A DNA stretch of 64,000 nt. It comes from Saccharopolyspora hirsuta. Lineage in GTDB: Bacteria > Actinomycetota > Actinomycetes > Mycobacteriales > Pseudonocardiaceae. The notes under the pieces were generated by a model. That model had not been told where the DNA came from, did not search any database, and was given only the letters and a program-made list of their open reading frames with translations. The translations under genes were made by a program, and so were the position numbers. Shown here one piece after another: positions 54,749-63,260 of the stretch. The DNA is taken from NCBI RefSeq assembly GCF_008630535.1, contig NZ_VWPH01000017.1, positions 116,404 through 180,403 on the forward strand. Direction: 5' to 3'. The stretch's first letter is position 1; the number at the start of each line of letters is the position of its first letter.

Positions 54749-55720
54749 TCAACTCGCGTAGGCGCGCAGGCGGTCGGCGCGGTCGCCCTGCCGGAGCTTG
54801 GACATGACCTCGCGCTCGATCTGCCGGACCCGCTCGCGGGACAGGCCGAACGCCTTGCCGATCTGGTCCAGGGTGCGCGGCTGGCCGTCGTCGAGGCCGT
54901 AGCGCATCCGGATGACCGCCTGCTCCCGCTCCTCCAGGGTGGCCAGCACCCGGCGCAGGTCGTCCTGCAGGAAGCCGGAGATCACCGCGTTCTCCGCGTC
55001 GGCGGATTCGGCGTCCTCGATGAAGTCGCCGAGCGGTGCGTCCTCCTCGGCGCCGACCGGCATGTCCAGGCTCACCGGGTCGCGGGAGTGGTCCATCAGG
55101 TCGAGGATCTTCTCCACCGGGATGCCGGCCTCCTCGGACAGCTCCTCGTCGGTGGCCTCCCGGCCGAGCTTCTGGTGCAGGTCGCGCTTGATGCGGGCCA
55201 GCTTGTTCACCTGCTCGACCAGGTGGACGGGCAGCCGGATGGTGCGGCTCTGGTCGGCCATGCCGCGGGTGATGGCCTGCCGGATCCACCAGGTGGCGTA
55301 CGTGGAGAACTTGAAGCCCTTGGTGTAGTCGAACTTCTCCACCGCGCGGATCAGGCCCAGGTTGCCCTCCTGGATCAGGTCCAGCAGCGGCATGCCGCGG
55401 CCGGTGTAGCGCTTGGCCAGGCTGACCACCAGGCGGAGGTTGGCCTCCATCAGGTGGTTCTTGGCTCGGCGACCGTCCCGGACCACGGCGTTCAGGTCGG
55501 AGCGCCGCTCGGGGGAGAGGTTGTTGCTGGTCTCCAGCAGGTGCTTGGCGAACACCCCGGCCTCGATGCGCTTGGCGAGGTCGACCTCTTCCTGTGCGGT
55601 GAGCAGCGCGGTGCGCCCGATGCCGTTGAGGTAGACGCGCACCAGGTCTGCCGATGGGCCCTGGGTGTCCAGGTCCTCGGTGACTGCGACGTCTGGCTTG
55701 GTGGTCTGCGGGACGGTCAT
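54749..55720 (-). CDS. sigB: Primary-like sigma factor SigB
   Basis: A 323-residue group 2 sigma factor. It has region 1.2 DLVRVYLNGIGRTALLTAQE, region 2 (GRGMPLLDLIQEGNLGLIRA, TYATWWIRQAI), region 3 (VNKLARIKRDLHQKLGREAT) and region 4.2 HTH FGLSRERVRQIEREVMSKLR. It lacks the long N-terminal extension of SigA. ATG 55720 has GGGAGGGAG. The upstream 290 nt hold an ECF-type promoter, so expression is probably stress-induced. In mycobacteria SigB is itself under ECF control. Confidence 0.92.
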   Translation of the reverse strand: MTVPQTTKPDVAVTEDLDTQGPSADLVRVYLNGIGRTALLTAQEEVDLAKRIEAGVFAKHLLETSNNLSPERRSDLNAVVRDGRRAKNHLMEANLRLVVSLAKRYTGRGMPLLDLIQEGNLGLIRAVEKFDYTKGFKFSTYATWWIRQAITRGMADQSRTIRLPVHLVEQVNKLARIKRDLHQKLGREATDEELSEEAGIPVEKILDLMDHSRDPVSLDMPVGAEEDAPLGDFIEDAESADAENAVISGFLQDDLRRVLATLEEREQAVIRMRYGLDDGQPRTLDQIGKAFGLSRERVRQIEREVMSKLRQGDRADRLRAYAS

Positions 55721-55899
55721 GAGCTCCCTCCCTGACGGGCTGGCTTGGCGGGCGCAATTCACACCTGCGCGCCGTTGCGCGGTGCGTTGGACGCGTACGC
55801 TCGTTGGTACGGGCTTGCGCGTCGACGTCTCCTCCGGGCGTTGTCGATCGGTGCCCCCGGCACCTCTCGGCATGGCCGTCGAAGCTTCGTTACCTGGAA

Positions 55900-55926
55900 A
55901 ACGACCGGCGTGCCGAATTCGTTCCC
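55900..55926 (-). promoter_or_regulatory. ECF-sigma promoter of sigB
   Basis: Minus strand GGGAAC (55926-55921), 17-nt spacer, then CGTT (55903-55900), matching the SigE/SigH/SigR consensus GGAAC-N17/18-CGTT. About 180 nt upstream of the sigB start. Confidence 0.72.
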
Positions 55927-56009
55927 GAAGTTCTCGATTGGGAGACGTCATGGCGGTCACATCCGTTGCGCCACCAAGGCTGAGGATTTCCTGAGAACCC
56001 TCGTTACAT

Positions 56010-56435
56010 TTACACCTCAACCAAAAGGGTGAATGGCCCGTCGTTGACGCTCTCCACCGACATCATCGCCCCGAACACCCCGGTGGACACCCGCGCGCCC
56101 CGCTCGCGCAGCTCCGCCACGACCGCCTCGACCAGCGGTTCGGCGTGCTCCGGGCGGGCCGCCTCGGTCCAGGACGGGCGCCGTCCCTTGCGGGTCGACC
56201 CGTAGAGCGTGAACTGGCTGACGACGAGCAGCGGTGCCCCGGACGTGGCGCAGGACTCCTCGTCGCGCAGCGCGCGAATCTCGTGGAGTTTGCGAGCCAT
56301 TTTGACGGCTTCTTCACGCCCGTCGGAATGCGTCACACCCAATAGCACTAACAGCCCGGGCTCTTCGATCTTGCCGACGACGACGCCGTCGACCGTTACC
56401 GAGGCGCGAGTGACCCGAGTGGCGATTGCTCTCAT
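56010..56435 (-). CDS. dtd: D-aminoacyl-tRNA deacylase (DTD)
   Basis: A 141-residue enzyme cleaving D-amino acids from tRNA. Signature motifs are RVTRASVTVDG, SQFTLYGSTRKGRRPSWTEA and the C-terminal NDGPFTLLVEV that carries the cross-subunit Gly-Pro. Length is typical of DTD1. The ATG at 56435 overlaps the methyltransferase stop by 4 bp (ATGA), indicating translational coupling. Confidence 0.94.
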   Translation of the reverse strand: MRAIATRVTRASVTVDGVVVGKIEEPGLLVLLGVTHSDGREEAVKMARKLHEIRALRDEESCATSGAPLLVVSQFTLYGSTRKGRRPSWTEAARPEHAEPLVEAVVAELRERGARVSTGVFGAMMSVESVNDGPFTLLVEV

Positions 56436-57949
56436 TGCGCCCCTCCCGCCCATTCCGCCGGCACGAGCATTCCGTGCCGGACGAGCTCGCGGACCACGGG
56501 GACGGCGGCGCGGGTCAGCTCCTCGGCGTCCTCGCCGAACCCCATCGCGAGCAGCTCGAGGAGCTCGCCGAGCGGCAGCGCGCCGCGGCACCCGGCCAGC
56601 AGCCGCACGCCGAGCTCGTCGACCTCGTGCTGCCAGCCCGGGCCGTCCGTGCGGTGCAGGCGGTGCACCAGCGGGCTCCAGCCCTCGTCACCGGGCTCGG
56701 ACACCTGCTCGAGCACCGTGCTGTCCGCGGTGACCAGGCGGGCCGCCAGCAGGCCCTCGGCCGAGGCGTTCGCGCGCAGCCAGTCGACGCGCCGCAACCA
56801 CTGGTCGGACTCCGGGCCCAGCGGGTCGTCGAAGGCGTGCCGCAGGTCCTCGCACACGACCTCGCCGCGCGCGGCGTCGGTGCGGCGCAGGGTGACGAAC
56901 CCGAAGCCGATGCCGACCACGCCGTTGTCCTCGAACCAGTCCAGCCACTCACCGGCCTTCTGCACGCCCTGCGGGGAGCGCAGGTCGTAGCCCGCGTCGC
57001 GCAGCCAGGTCCCGACGTACAGCGCCGGGTCGGCGACGTCGCGCTGGACGAACCAGGCGTCGACCCCAGCGCCCGGGGGCAGCCACCGGGACACCCGGTC
57101 CTCCCAGTCCTCGCCCTCGCGGTGCACCCAGGAGGCCAGCAGCTGCCCGGTGCCGCCCTCGTTGAGGAACGCGGGCAGCTGGCGCACCACCAGCGCGCTC
57201 GCGTCGTCCCCGGCCAGGCCCGAGTCGCGGTAGGTGAAGTCGGTGCGCGGCGGCCCCACCACGAACGGCGGGTTGCACACCACCATGTCGAAGCGGCGGC
57301 CGCGCACCGGGTCGAACCACTCGCCCTCCGTTAGCTCCACGTCGATCTCGTTGAGCCGGAACGTCGCCTCGGCCAGCGCCAGCGCCCGCTTGGAGACGTC
57401 GGTCGCGGTGATGCGCTGCGCGTGCGTGCTCGCGTGCAGCGCCTGCACGCCGCAGCCGGTGCCCAGGTCCAGCACCGAGCCGACCGGCCGCCGCGAGGTG
57501 GCCCGCACCAGGCTCAGCGAGGCGTGCCCGACGCCGAGCACGTGGTCGGGCTCGACCGGGCGGCCGCCGCGCAGGTCGGAGTCGAGGTCCGACACGACCC
57601 ACCACGAGTCGTCGCCGACGCCGTGCGGGCGGACGTCCAGCCCGGCGCGCAGCCGGTCGCCGTCGGCGACGACGATCCCGGCGGCCTGCGCGTCGGTCAG
57701 CGGCAGCGGCGCGAGCGCGGCCTCGACGGCGGCCTGCGGCTCGGCCTGCCCGAGCAGGAACAGGCGGACGAGCGTGCCGAGCGGCCCGGCGTCGGTGGTG
57801 GCGCGCAGCGCGGGCACCGGCTCGCCGCGCCCGAGCGCGACGTGCGCCTCCGGGCCGAGCAGCTCCACGACGCCGTCGGCGTCGTACCCGGCGGCGCGGA
57901 ACGCGTCGCGAAGTCGGTCGATGCGGTCATGGGACAGATCTGGAATCAC
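56432..57949 (-). CDS. SAM-dependent methyltransferase (DUF7059-type, NPPF motif)
   Basis: A 505-residue actinobacterial protein. The N-terminal helical domain (about 1-100) precedes a Rossmann methyltransferase core at about 135-330 with motif I VLDLGTGCGVQALHASTHAQ and motif IV MVVCNPPFVVGPPRT. A C-terminal winged-helix-like region ends MLVPAEWAGGAQ. The NPPF motif suggests N-methylation of glutamine, RNA or DNA bases. GTG 57949 has GGGGG upstream; overlaps dtd by 4 bp. Confidence 0.85.
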   Translation of the reverse strand: MIPDLSHDRIDRLRDAFRAAGYDADGVVELLGPEAHVALGRGEPVPALRATTDAGPLGTLVRLFLLGQAEPQAAVEAALAPLPLTDAQAAGIVVADGDRLRAGLDVRPHGVGDDSWWVVSDLDSDLRGGRPVEPDHVLGVGHASLSLVRATSRRPVGSVLDLGTGCGVQALHASTHAQRITATDVSKRALALAEATFRLNEIDVELTEGEWFDPVRGRRFDMVVCNPPFVVGPPRTDFTYRDSGLAGDDASALVVRQLPAFLNEGGTGQLLASWVHREGEDWEDRVSRWLPPGAGVDAWFVQRDVADPALYVGTWLRDAGYDLRSPQGVQKAGEWLDWFEDNGVVGIGFGFVTLRRTDAARGEVVCEDLRHAFDDPLGPESDQWLRRVDWLRANASAEGLLAARLVTADSTVLEQVSEPGDEGWSPLVHRLHRTDGPGWQHEVDELGVRLLAGCRGALPLGELLELLAMGFGEDAEELTRAAVPVVRELVRHGMLVPAEWAGGAQ

Positions 57950-58028
57950 GCCCCCGATCCTCACACGCCCGCCGGAACCGGCATCCGCCCGCAGGTGGTG
58001 GACCGGTCCCGCCGAGCGCGGCTGCGGG

Positions 58029-58568
58029 CTAGTGCTGGCCCGCGGGCATCTCGTAGACGATCTCCACGCCCTCGCCGCCGTCCCACCGGCGTCCCACCTC
58101 GGTGAAGCCGTACTTGGACGCCAGCCCGTAGGACGCGGTGTTGTCCGGGCTGATGGCGACCCGCACCGTGCGCACCTCCGGTTCCCGGGCAGCGCGCTGG
58201 AGCAGGGCTTCCAGCGCAGCGCGCGCGTAGCCGCGACGGCGGTGCGCAGCGCTGACGGCGTATCCGATCTCCACCGTCCCGGACTCGTCCGGTGGTCCGT
58301 GGTACCCGGCGCGGCCGACGGCCAGCCCCAGCCGCTCGTCCCAGATGACGCCGGTGACCCACTCGGCACAGGCGGGGTCCTTCTCGACCTGCCACTTGCG
58401 CATGACCCACACCCCGCGCCAGTCCGGGGCCGCGAAGTAGTGCGGGAGGGGGACCGGGCTGGCGGCGTTCGCCGCGTCCAGGTCACCGTCGGCGAGTGCC
58501 CGGAAGACGGGGCCGGTCAGGTGCACGATGCGCACGTCCGGCGTGCTCGCGGGTTCGGCCCGGTCCAT
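58029..58568 (-). CDS. GNAT-family N-acetyltransferase
   Basis: A 179-residue acetyltransferase of the RimJ/RimL type. The acetyl-CoA region reads VEIGYAVSAAHRRRGYARAA with the R/Q-x-x-G-x-G/A turn; the C-terminal half has SPDNTASYGLASKYGFTEVG. The N-terminus includes YFAAPDWRGVWVMRK. Target unknown. ATG 58568 is preceded by GAGGGA; an open frame extends further upstream without support. Confidence 0.85.
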   Translation of the reverse strand: MDRAEPASTPDVRIVHLTGPVFRALADGDLDAANAASPVPLPHYFAAPDWRGVWVMRKWQVEKDPACAEWVTGVIWDERLGLAVGRAGYHGPPDESGTVEIGYAVSAAHRRRGYARAALEALLQRAAREPEVRTVRVAISPDNTASYGLASKYGFTEVGRRWDGGEGVEIVYEMPAGQH

Positions 58569-58672
58569 CGGGGTTCCCTCTCGCTCGGTGTCGTTCGCCC
58601 GAAAAGCGCTCGCCGCCGCTCGGGTGCGGGTTCCTTCGCGCGGTCTGCTGGATCGGGTCGCGGAAGGCTCGG

Positions 58673-58924
58673 ATGTTCTCGATTTCGCCGGGGGACGACG
58701 GAGCGGTGCTCCGCCCGTTGGAGCCATGGCGCGCAGCGGAGTTCCTGGCCCACGTGGATCGGGGGAGGGAGTTTATCGGGCTGGCCGACGCGGTCCCGAC
58801 CGGGCCGCAGCCGACACCGGGCGGCTCTGCGGGATCTGGGGACGACGAGCTGGTCGGCGGCGTGGACGTCGCGCGCGGCAACGCCGAGGCGGGCTGCTGG
58901 CTGGAGCCGTCGGCGCGGACCTGA
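58673..58924 (+). pseudogene. Decayed tandem copy of the GNAT gene at 59014
   Basis: Encodes MFSISPGDDGAVLRPLEPWR... and stops after 83 residues. It parallels the neighbour's start (MFSVSLGDDNAELRPLEPWR) but lacks the segment between LADAV and the GNAT core, including SSRSFLRQYAEKAAS, and ends at ...CWLEPSA before the acetyl-CoA site. Even the upstream region is similar (GGATCGGGTCGCGGAAGG versus GGATTCGATCGTGGAAGG). It cannot be catalytic. Tandem duplication with decay is the likely origin. Confidence 0.8.
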
Positions 58925-59013
58925 GCGGGTGCGTCGAAAACAAGTTCGCCTCCGCGGTTCCGGTGTGGGAGTCTGCGCTTCGGCCGTGCCGGATTCGATC
59001 GTGGAAGGTTGCG

Positions 59014-59574
59014 ATGTTCTCGGTTTCCCTGGGGGACGACAACGCGGAGCTGCGCCCGCTCGAACCGTGGCGGGCGGAGGAGTTCCTGGCGCACATGGAT
59101 CGCGGGCGGGAGTTCGTCGGGCAGCACATCGGGCTGGCCGACGCGGTCACCGACCTGGACTCGAGCCGCTCGTTCCTCCGCCAGTACGCGGAGAAGGCAG
59201 CCTCCGACACCGGGCGGATCTTCGGGATCTGGGTGGACGACCAGCTGGTCGGCGGCGTCCTCTTCCGGACCATGGACGTCCCGAGCGGCAACGCCGAGGT
59301 GGGCTGCTGGCTGGAGCCGTCGGCGGTGGGCAAGGGCCTGGTCACCAGGGCCGCGCGGGTGATCATCGACTGGGCCGTCGAGGAGCGCGGCATCCACCGG
59401 GTGGAGTGGCGCGTCTCGGCGGCGAACCAGCCCAGCATCGCGGTGGCCAAGCGGCTGGGGATGGTCAAGGACGGCGTGCTGCGGGAGAGCAACCCGCACC
59501 GGGGCCAGCGGCAGGACGTGGAGATCTGGTCCGTGCTCGCGCCGGAGTGGCGGGCGGCCGGGCGGGCGAGCTGA
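59014..59574 (+). CDS. GNAT-family N-acetyltransferase (RimJ/RimL-like)
   Basis: A 186-residue acetyltransferase. N-terminus MFSVSLGDDNAELRPLEPWR, middle GRIFGIWVDDQLVGGVLFRT, acetyl-CoA loop WLEPSAVGKGLVTRAARVII, and C-terminal NQPSIAVAKRLGMVKDGVL, the classic ribosomal-protein N-acetyltransferase layout. ATG 59014 has GGAAGG at 5 nt. It follows a decayed copy of itself. Target unknown. Confidence 0.88.
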   Translation: MFSVSLGDDNAELRPLEPWRAEEFLAHMDRGREFVGQHIGLADAVTDLDSSRSFLRQYAEKAASDTGRIFGIWVDDQLVGGVLFRTMDVPSGNAEVGCWLEPSAVGKGLVTRAARVIIDWAVEERGIHRVEWRVSAANQPSIAVAKRLGMVKDGVLRESNPHRGQRQDVEIWSVLAPEWRAAGRAS

Positions 59575-59580
59575 CGGGGC

Positions 59581-60471
59581 TCACGCTTCGGCGAGGATGC
59601 GCTCCAGCGTCCGCCGCCCCAGTCGGCTCATGCCCGGGTTGCTCTCGACGTAGTACCAGACGAGCCCCATGGCCTGCTCGAAAGCCCACGCCTTGCCGCG
59701 CTCCCACTCCAGGGAGTCGCACCCGAGGGCATCGCGGAGCACCTGCCGCGGTTCGGCGTCGAGCAGGGGCCAGGCCACGATCAGGTCCAGCGCGGGGTCG
59801 GCCGGGCCGAGACCGCCGACGTCGATGACCCCGGCCAGCCGCCCGCCGGAGACGAGCAGGTTGTCCGGGATGAGGTCGCCGTGCGTCATCACGTCACCGG
59901 TCGAGCCGCGGGGGAGATCCCGCATGTCCTGCCACACCCGCCGGAGCCGCGGGACGTCCAGGAGCTGCTCGCTGTTGTCGAAGCAGGTCTCCATCCAGTC
60001 GTCGTGCGACCGCAGGTCACCCCCGCGACCCGACCCGGAGAACGTCCGCCCGCGCGTGTCGATGGCGCGGACACCGCGGATGAACTCGGCCAGATCGCGC
60101 GCGAACGCGACGGATCCGCCCAGGTCCGCGTCGGTGGCCACGGTCCCGGGCACCCAGGTCTGAACCGACCACGGCATCGGATAGCCCGCCCCGGGCGCAC
60201 CCAGCGCGACCGGCTCAGGAGTCCGGAAGCGCGTCCGCCCCAGCAGCTCGCGGGCCGTTCCCACCTCGGCCTCGAGCCGCCGTCGCACCGCTTCAGCATC
60301 ACCCGGCTCCAGCGGGAACCGAGCCGCGAGCTGCTCACCGATCCGGAAGATGGCGTTGACCGTGCCCCGCGAATCCACCCGCCGGACGGGCAACCCCCGC
60401 CACTCGGGGAACTGCTCGTCCACCAGCGCGCGCACCATCTCCGCCGACACGGCCAACTGCCCGACGTGCAT
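59581..60471 (-). CDS. Aminoglycoside-phosphotransferase-family kinase
   Basis: A 296-residue APH-fold protein. N-lobe MHVGQLAVSAEMVRALVDEQ and FPEWRGLPVRRVDSRGTVNA, catalytic loop VMTHGDLIPDNLLV (Asp base; the Asn follows) and magnesium loop VIDVGGLGPADPALDLIVAW. Homologues phosphorylate antibiotics or small metabolites; no resistance can be claimed. ATG 60471 is preferred; a GTG at 60492 adds seven residues. It ends 7 bp from the convergent GNAT gene, with no hairpin between. Confidence 0.86.
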   Translation of the reverse strand: MHVGQLAVSAEMVRALVDEQFPEWRGLPVRRVDSRGTVNAIFRIGEQLAARFPLEPGDAEAVRRRLEAEVGTARELLGRTRFRTPEPVALGAPGAGYPMPWSVQTWVPGTVATDADLGGSVAFARDLAEFIRGVRAIDTRGRTFSGSGRGGDLRSHDDWMETCFDNSEQLLDVPRLRRVWQDMRDLPRGSTGDVMTHGDLIPDNLLVSGGRLAGVIDVGGLGPADPALDLIVAWPLLDAEPRQVLRDALGCDSLEWERGKAWAFEQAMGLVWYYVESNPGMSRLGRRTLERILAEA

Positions 60472-60521
60472 GTCCACGCCGGGCACCCTCACACGACCCG
60501 ATCACGGCCCGCAAAGGGTTT

Positions 60522-61142
60522 TCAGCTGTCCCCGGTGTAGGCGGCGATCGTGCGGTCCGCGGCGGCCCGGGCGGCGTCCGGATCGGCCCCACCGGCGATG
60601 TCGGCCTCGCACCACCGCTGACCGCTGAGCTTCATGAACTCGACGCCCGGCTCCGTCGCGGCCCACTCCGCCTCCTCCGGCACCGCCTGCCCGGCGAGGT
60701 GGATCGCCAGGCCCAGGAGGCTGAGGTCCCAGCCGATGCCGACCGCGCCCGGGCCGTAGCGGTCCCAGTGGTCGTCGACGTGGGCCGTGTGCTGCAGCTC
60801 GAACCGCGTGCCCCCGGCGGGATCCGCCGCCAGCCGGACCTCGATCCAGCTGACGTTCCCGCCGTACTCCCAGGTGGCGGCGAAGCTCTTCGGCGGATCG
60901 CACCGCTCGATCACCCCGCCCGCGTTGCCCTCGAGCTGGTAGCGACCGCCGAGGCGCAGCTCGCCGGAGATCGGCAGCAGCCACCGTCGGATGCGCTCCG
61001 GATCGGTGCACGCGTCCCACACGTCGTCGATCTCGGCGGCGTAGGTCCGGCTGATCGTGAGCACCTTCGCCGCGCCGGAGTCGAGATCGCGCGTGCCGAG
61101 CTGGCGGTGTGCGGCGTCGATCTGGTCGGTGGGCTCGTTCAT
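60522..61142 (-). CDS. SRPBCC (AHSA1) family protein
   Basis: A 206-residue protein with the AHSA1/START-like fold: ISRTYAAEIDDVWDACTDPE, RIRRWLLPISGELRLGGRYQ, PPKSFAATWEYGG, and W-rich end. Proteins of this type bind hydrophobic ligands or help Hsp90. ATG 61142 overlaps the upstream arsR stop by 4 bp (ATGA) and has GGAGGAGAG inside arsR, so it is coupled to the regulator. Confidence 0.87.
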   Translation of the reverse strand: MNEPTDQIDAAHRQLGTRDLDSGAAKVLTISRTYAAEIDDVWDACTDPERIRRWLLPISGELRLGGRYQLEGNAGGVIERCDPPKSFAATWEYGGNVSWIEVRLAADPAGGTRFELQHTAHVDDHWDRYGPGAVGIGWDLSLLGLAIHLAGQAVPEEAEWAATEPGVEFMKLSGQRWCEADIAGGADPDAARAAADRTIAAYTGDS

Positions 61143-61510
61143 GCGCTCTCCTCCTCGGTACCGGTGTTCTGCCGGGTGTCGGCGGTGCGGCGCATTCGCT
61201 TCCCCCGGGCCAGCTCGGTGGCCAGGGCGTCCAAGCGCTGGGTCCAGAAGTGCCGGAACTGCTCCAGCCACTGGTCGACGTCGCGCAGCGGACCGGTGTC
61301 CACGGCGTAGAAGCGCCGGGTGCCCTCGGCGCGGACCGATGCGAAGCCGTTCTCGCGCAGCACCCGCAGGTGTTGCGACACCGCGGGCTGGGAGAGGCCG
61401 AACTCCTGCTGGATCGCGGAGGTGACCGCGCCGGAGGTCTGCTCGCCGCTCGCGAGGAGCTCCAAGATCCGGCGTCGGACCGGATCGCCGAGTACGTCGA
61501 ATGCGTGCAC
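61139..61510 (-). CDS. ArsR-family transcriptional repressor
   Basis: A 123-residue winged-helix regulator: VHAFDVLGDPVRRRILELLA at the N-terminus, the recognition helix in FGLSQPAVSQHLRVLRENGF and wing EGTRRFYAVD. No Cys pair of metal-sensing members is present, so it is unlikely to sense metals. It starts at GTG 61510, 1 bp from a 50-bp palindrome; promoter spacing puts transcription start near the GTG, so the mRNA may be leaderless. Forms an operon with the SRPBCC gene, a pairing common for this family. Confidence 0.9.
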   Translation of the reverse strand: MHAFDVLGDPVRRRILELLASGEQTSGAVTSAIQQEFGLSQPAVSQHLRVLRENGFASVRAEGTRRFYAVDTGPLRDVDQWLEQFRHFWTQRLDALATELARGKRMRRTADTRQNTGTEEESA

Positions 61511-61560
61511 GCCGTAATACTAAGATACGGCTTATATAAGTCGCAACTTAGTATTACGGC
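61511..61560. promoter_or_regulatory. 50-bp palindromic operator/promoter of arsR
   Basis: Perfect 14-bp arms GCCGTAATACTAAG / CTTAGTATTACGGC (61511-61524 and 61547-61560) surround an inner perfect palindrome CTTATATAAG (61531-61540); both share one centre at 61535.5. Minus strand promoter: TTGCGA (61546-61541), 18-nt spacer, TAGTAT (61522-61517). AT-rich island in GC-rich DNA. Confidence 0.85.
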
Positions 61561-61726
61561 CGTTCAGGCGCCCCGGGTGGCGACTGGTTCGCCGAGGACA
61601 GACTCGTCGACCTCAAGGCTGATCATGTCGTCTACCAGTGCGGTCTGCATCGGAAGTGTCGGCGGAGTGTCGGCGGGCAACGCCCTTCAGGGCGATGTGG
61701 GCGGCCGCGCGTGCCAGGATGGGGGC

Positions 61727-62308
61727 ATGCCGAAGAAGCTCAACCTCACCGGGGACGCCGACGCTGACGAGCTGCTCAGCGAGGACCCGTTCGCGCTGCT
61801 CACGGGGATGCTGCTCGATCAGCAGGTGGCCATGGAGGTCGCGTTCGCCGGGCCGAAGAAGATCGCCGAGCGGATGGGCGGGTTCAGCGTCTCCAAGATC
61901 GCCGAGTCCGATCTGGACGAGTTCGTCGAGCTGTGCGTGCGGAAACCGGCCATCCACCGGTACGGCGGGTCGATGGGGCGGCGGGTGCACGCGCTGGCCC
62001 AGTACGTCGTCGAGCACTACGACGGCCGGACCGAGGCGATCTGGACCGAGGGCGACCCGGACGGCAAGGAAGTGCTGAAGCGGCTCAAGGCGCTGCCCGG
62101 TTACGGCGACCAGAAGGCGCGGATCTTCCTCGCGCTGCTGGGCAAGCAGCGGGGCGTCGAGCCCGCCGGGTGGCGCGAAGCGGCCGGGGCCTACGGCGAG
62201 GAGGGCTCGCGCCGTTCGATCGCCGACGTCGTCGACGAGCAGACCCTGCAGGAAGTCCGCTCCTGGAAGAAGGAGCAGAAGGCCGCCGCCAAGGCTGCCA
62301 AGGGCTGA
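61727..62308 (+). CDS. HhH-GPD-type DNA repair glycosylase family protein
   Basis: A 193-residue protein related to base-excision glycosylases of the HhH-GPD superfamily. It has DPFALLTGMLLDQQVAMEVA and the helix-hairpin-helix-like KRLKALPGYGDQKARIFLAL. It is shorter than AlkA or Nth and lacks the four cysteines of a [4Fe-4S] cluster. Lys-rich tail (WKKEQKAAAKAAKG). ATG 61727 follows GGATGGGGG. Substrate unknown. Confidence 0.82.
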   Translation: MPKKLNLTGDADADELLSEDPFALLTGMLLDQQVAMEVAFAGPKKIAERMGGFSVSKIAESDLDEFVELCVRKPAIHRYGGSMGRRVHALAQYVVEHYDGRTEAIWTEGDPDGKEVLKRLKALPGYGDQKARIFLALLGKQRGVEPAGWREAAGAYGEEGSRRSIADVVDEQTLQEVRSWKKEQKAAAKAAKG

Positions 62309-62381
62309 GCGAGCGGACGTCCGGTGGTCCTGGCGGCCCGCCCGTCGATCGACTTCCGCTGAACTGCTGCTGGGTGAGGCT

Positions 62382-62423
62382 CGTGAGCACTTTGTGGCGC
62401 TCTAGCACCATCAAGTGCTCACG
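62382..62423. terminator. Bidirectional terminator
   Basis: Perfect 11-bp stem CGTGAGCACTT / AAGTGCTCACG with a 20-nt loop between convergent genes. Confidence 0.75.
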
Positions 62424-62431
62424 GGCGTGTC

Positions 62432-63103
62432 TCAGGCCGCGGCCGCGCCGGGGCGCTGGTAGCGGTCGACGTACTCCTGGTCGGAGAGCTCGGCGATGGC
62501 GTACATGATCTCGTCGGTGATCGACCGCAGCACCGGCAGCGAGCTGTCCAGACCCGCGTAGCGGCTGAAGTCCAGCGGGTCGCCGAAGCGCACCGAGACC
62601 GGGTGCAGCCGCGGGATCTTCTTGCCGCGCGGCTGGAGCTTGTCGGTGCCGGTCAGCGCCACCGGCACGACCGGTGCCCCGGTGCTCAGCGCGAGCCGCG
62701 CGACGCCGGTGCGGCCCCGGTACAGGCGGCCGTCGGGGGAGCGGGTGCCCTCCGGGTGGATGCCGAACGCGCCACCGGCGCGCAGCACCTTCTCGGCGGC
62801 TTCCAGCGACTCCTTCGCGGCGCGGCCCTTGCCCCGGTCCACCGGGATCGCACCCCACGTGCTGAACAGCCACTTCAGCAGCGCGCCCTTGGCGCCGGTG
62901 CCGTTGAAGTACTCGGCCTTGGCCAGGAACGAGACCGGGCGGGGCAGCACCAGCGGGACGATGAAGCTGTCGAGCACGGCGAGGTGGTTCGGCGCCAGGA
63001 TCACCGGACCGGTGGTCGGCACCTTGTCCGCGTCGATCACCGTCGGCCGGTAGATCGTCCGCGCCACCGCACCGACGACCCGCTTGCTCACCGCGTACAG
63101 CAT
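62432..63103 (-). CDS. 1-acyl-sn-glycerol-3-phosphate acyltransferase PlsC-like
   Basis: A 223-residue lysophosphatidate acyltransferase-family protein: catalytic NHLAVLD (His40, Asp45) and the acceptor motif HPEGTRSPDG, plus YFNGTGAKGALLKWLFST. It acylates lysophosphatidate to phosphatidate in membrane lipid synthesis, at the cytoplasmic membrane face; other acyl acceptors are possible. ATG 63103. No signal peptide; N-terminal segment amphipathic. Confidence 0.88.
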   Translation of the reverse strand: MLYAVSKRVVGAVARTIYRPTVIDADKVPTTGPVILAPNHLAVLDSFIVPLVLPRPVSFLAKAEYFNGTGAKGALLKWLFSTWGAIPVDRGKGRAAKESLEAAEKVLRAGGAFGIHPEGTRSPDGRLYRGRTGVARLALSTGAPVVPVALTGTDKLQPRGKKIPRLHPVSVRFGDPLDFSRYAGLDSSLPVLRSITDEIMYAIAELSDQEYVDRYQRPGAAAA

Positions 63104-63260
63104 TCGACCTCCACGAATTGATCCCGTCCGAATCTAACCGGTCGAGGTTTCGCGCGTGCGTCCCGCCGGTCAACCCTGGGGTCGGACACCGAACTCCGCG
63201 CGTCCCCCGGGGTGTTGGCGGCGGCGCTCGGGTGGGAGCATGAAACGTGGAGGTAGCGTC

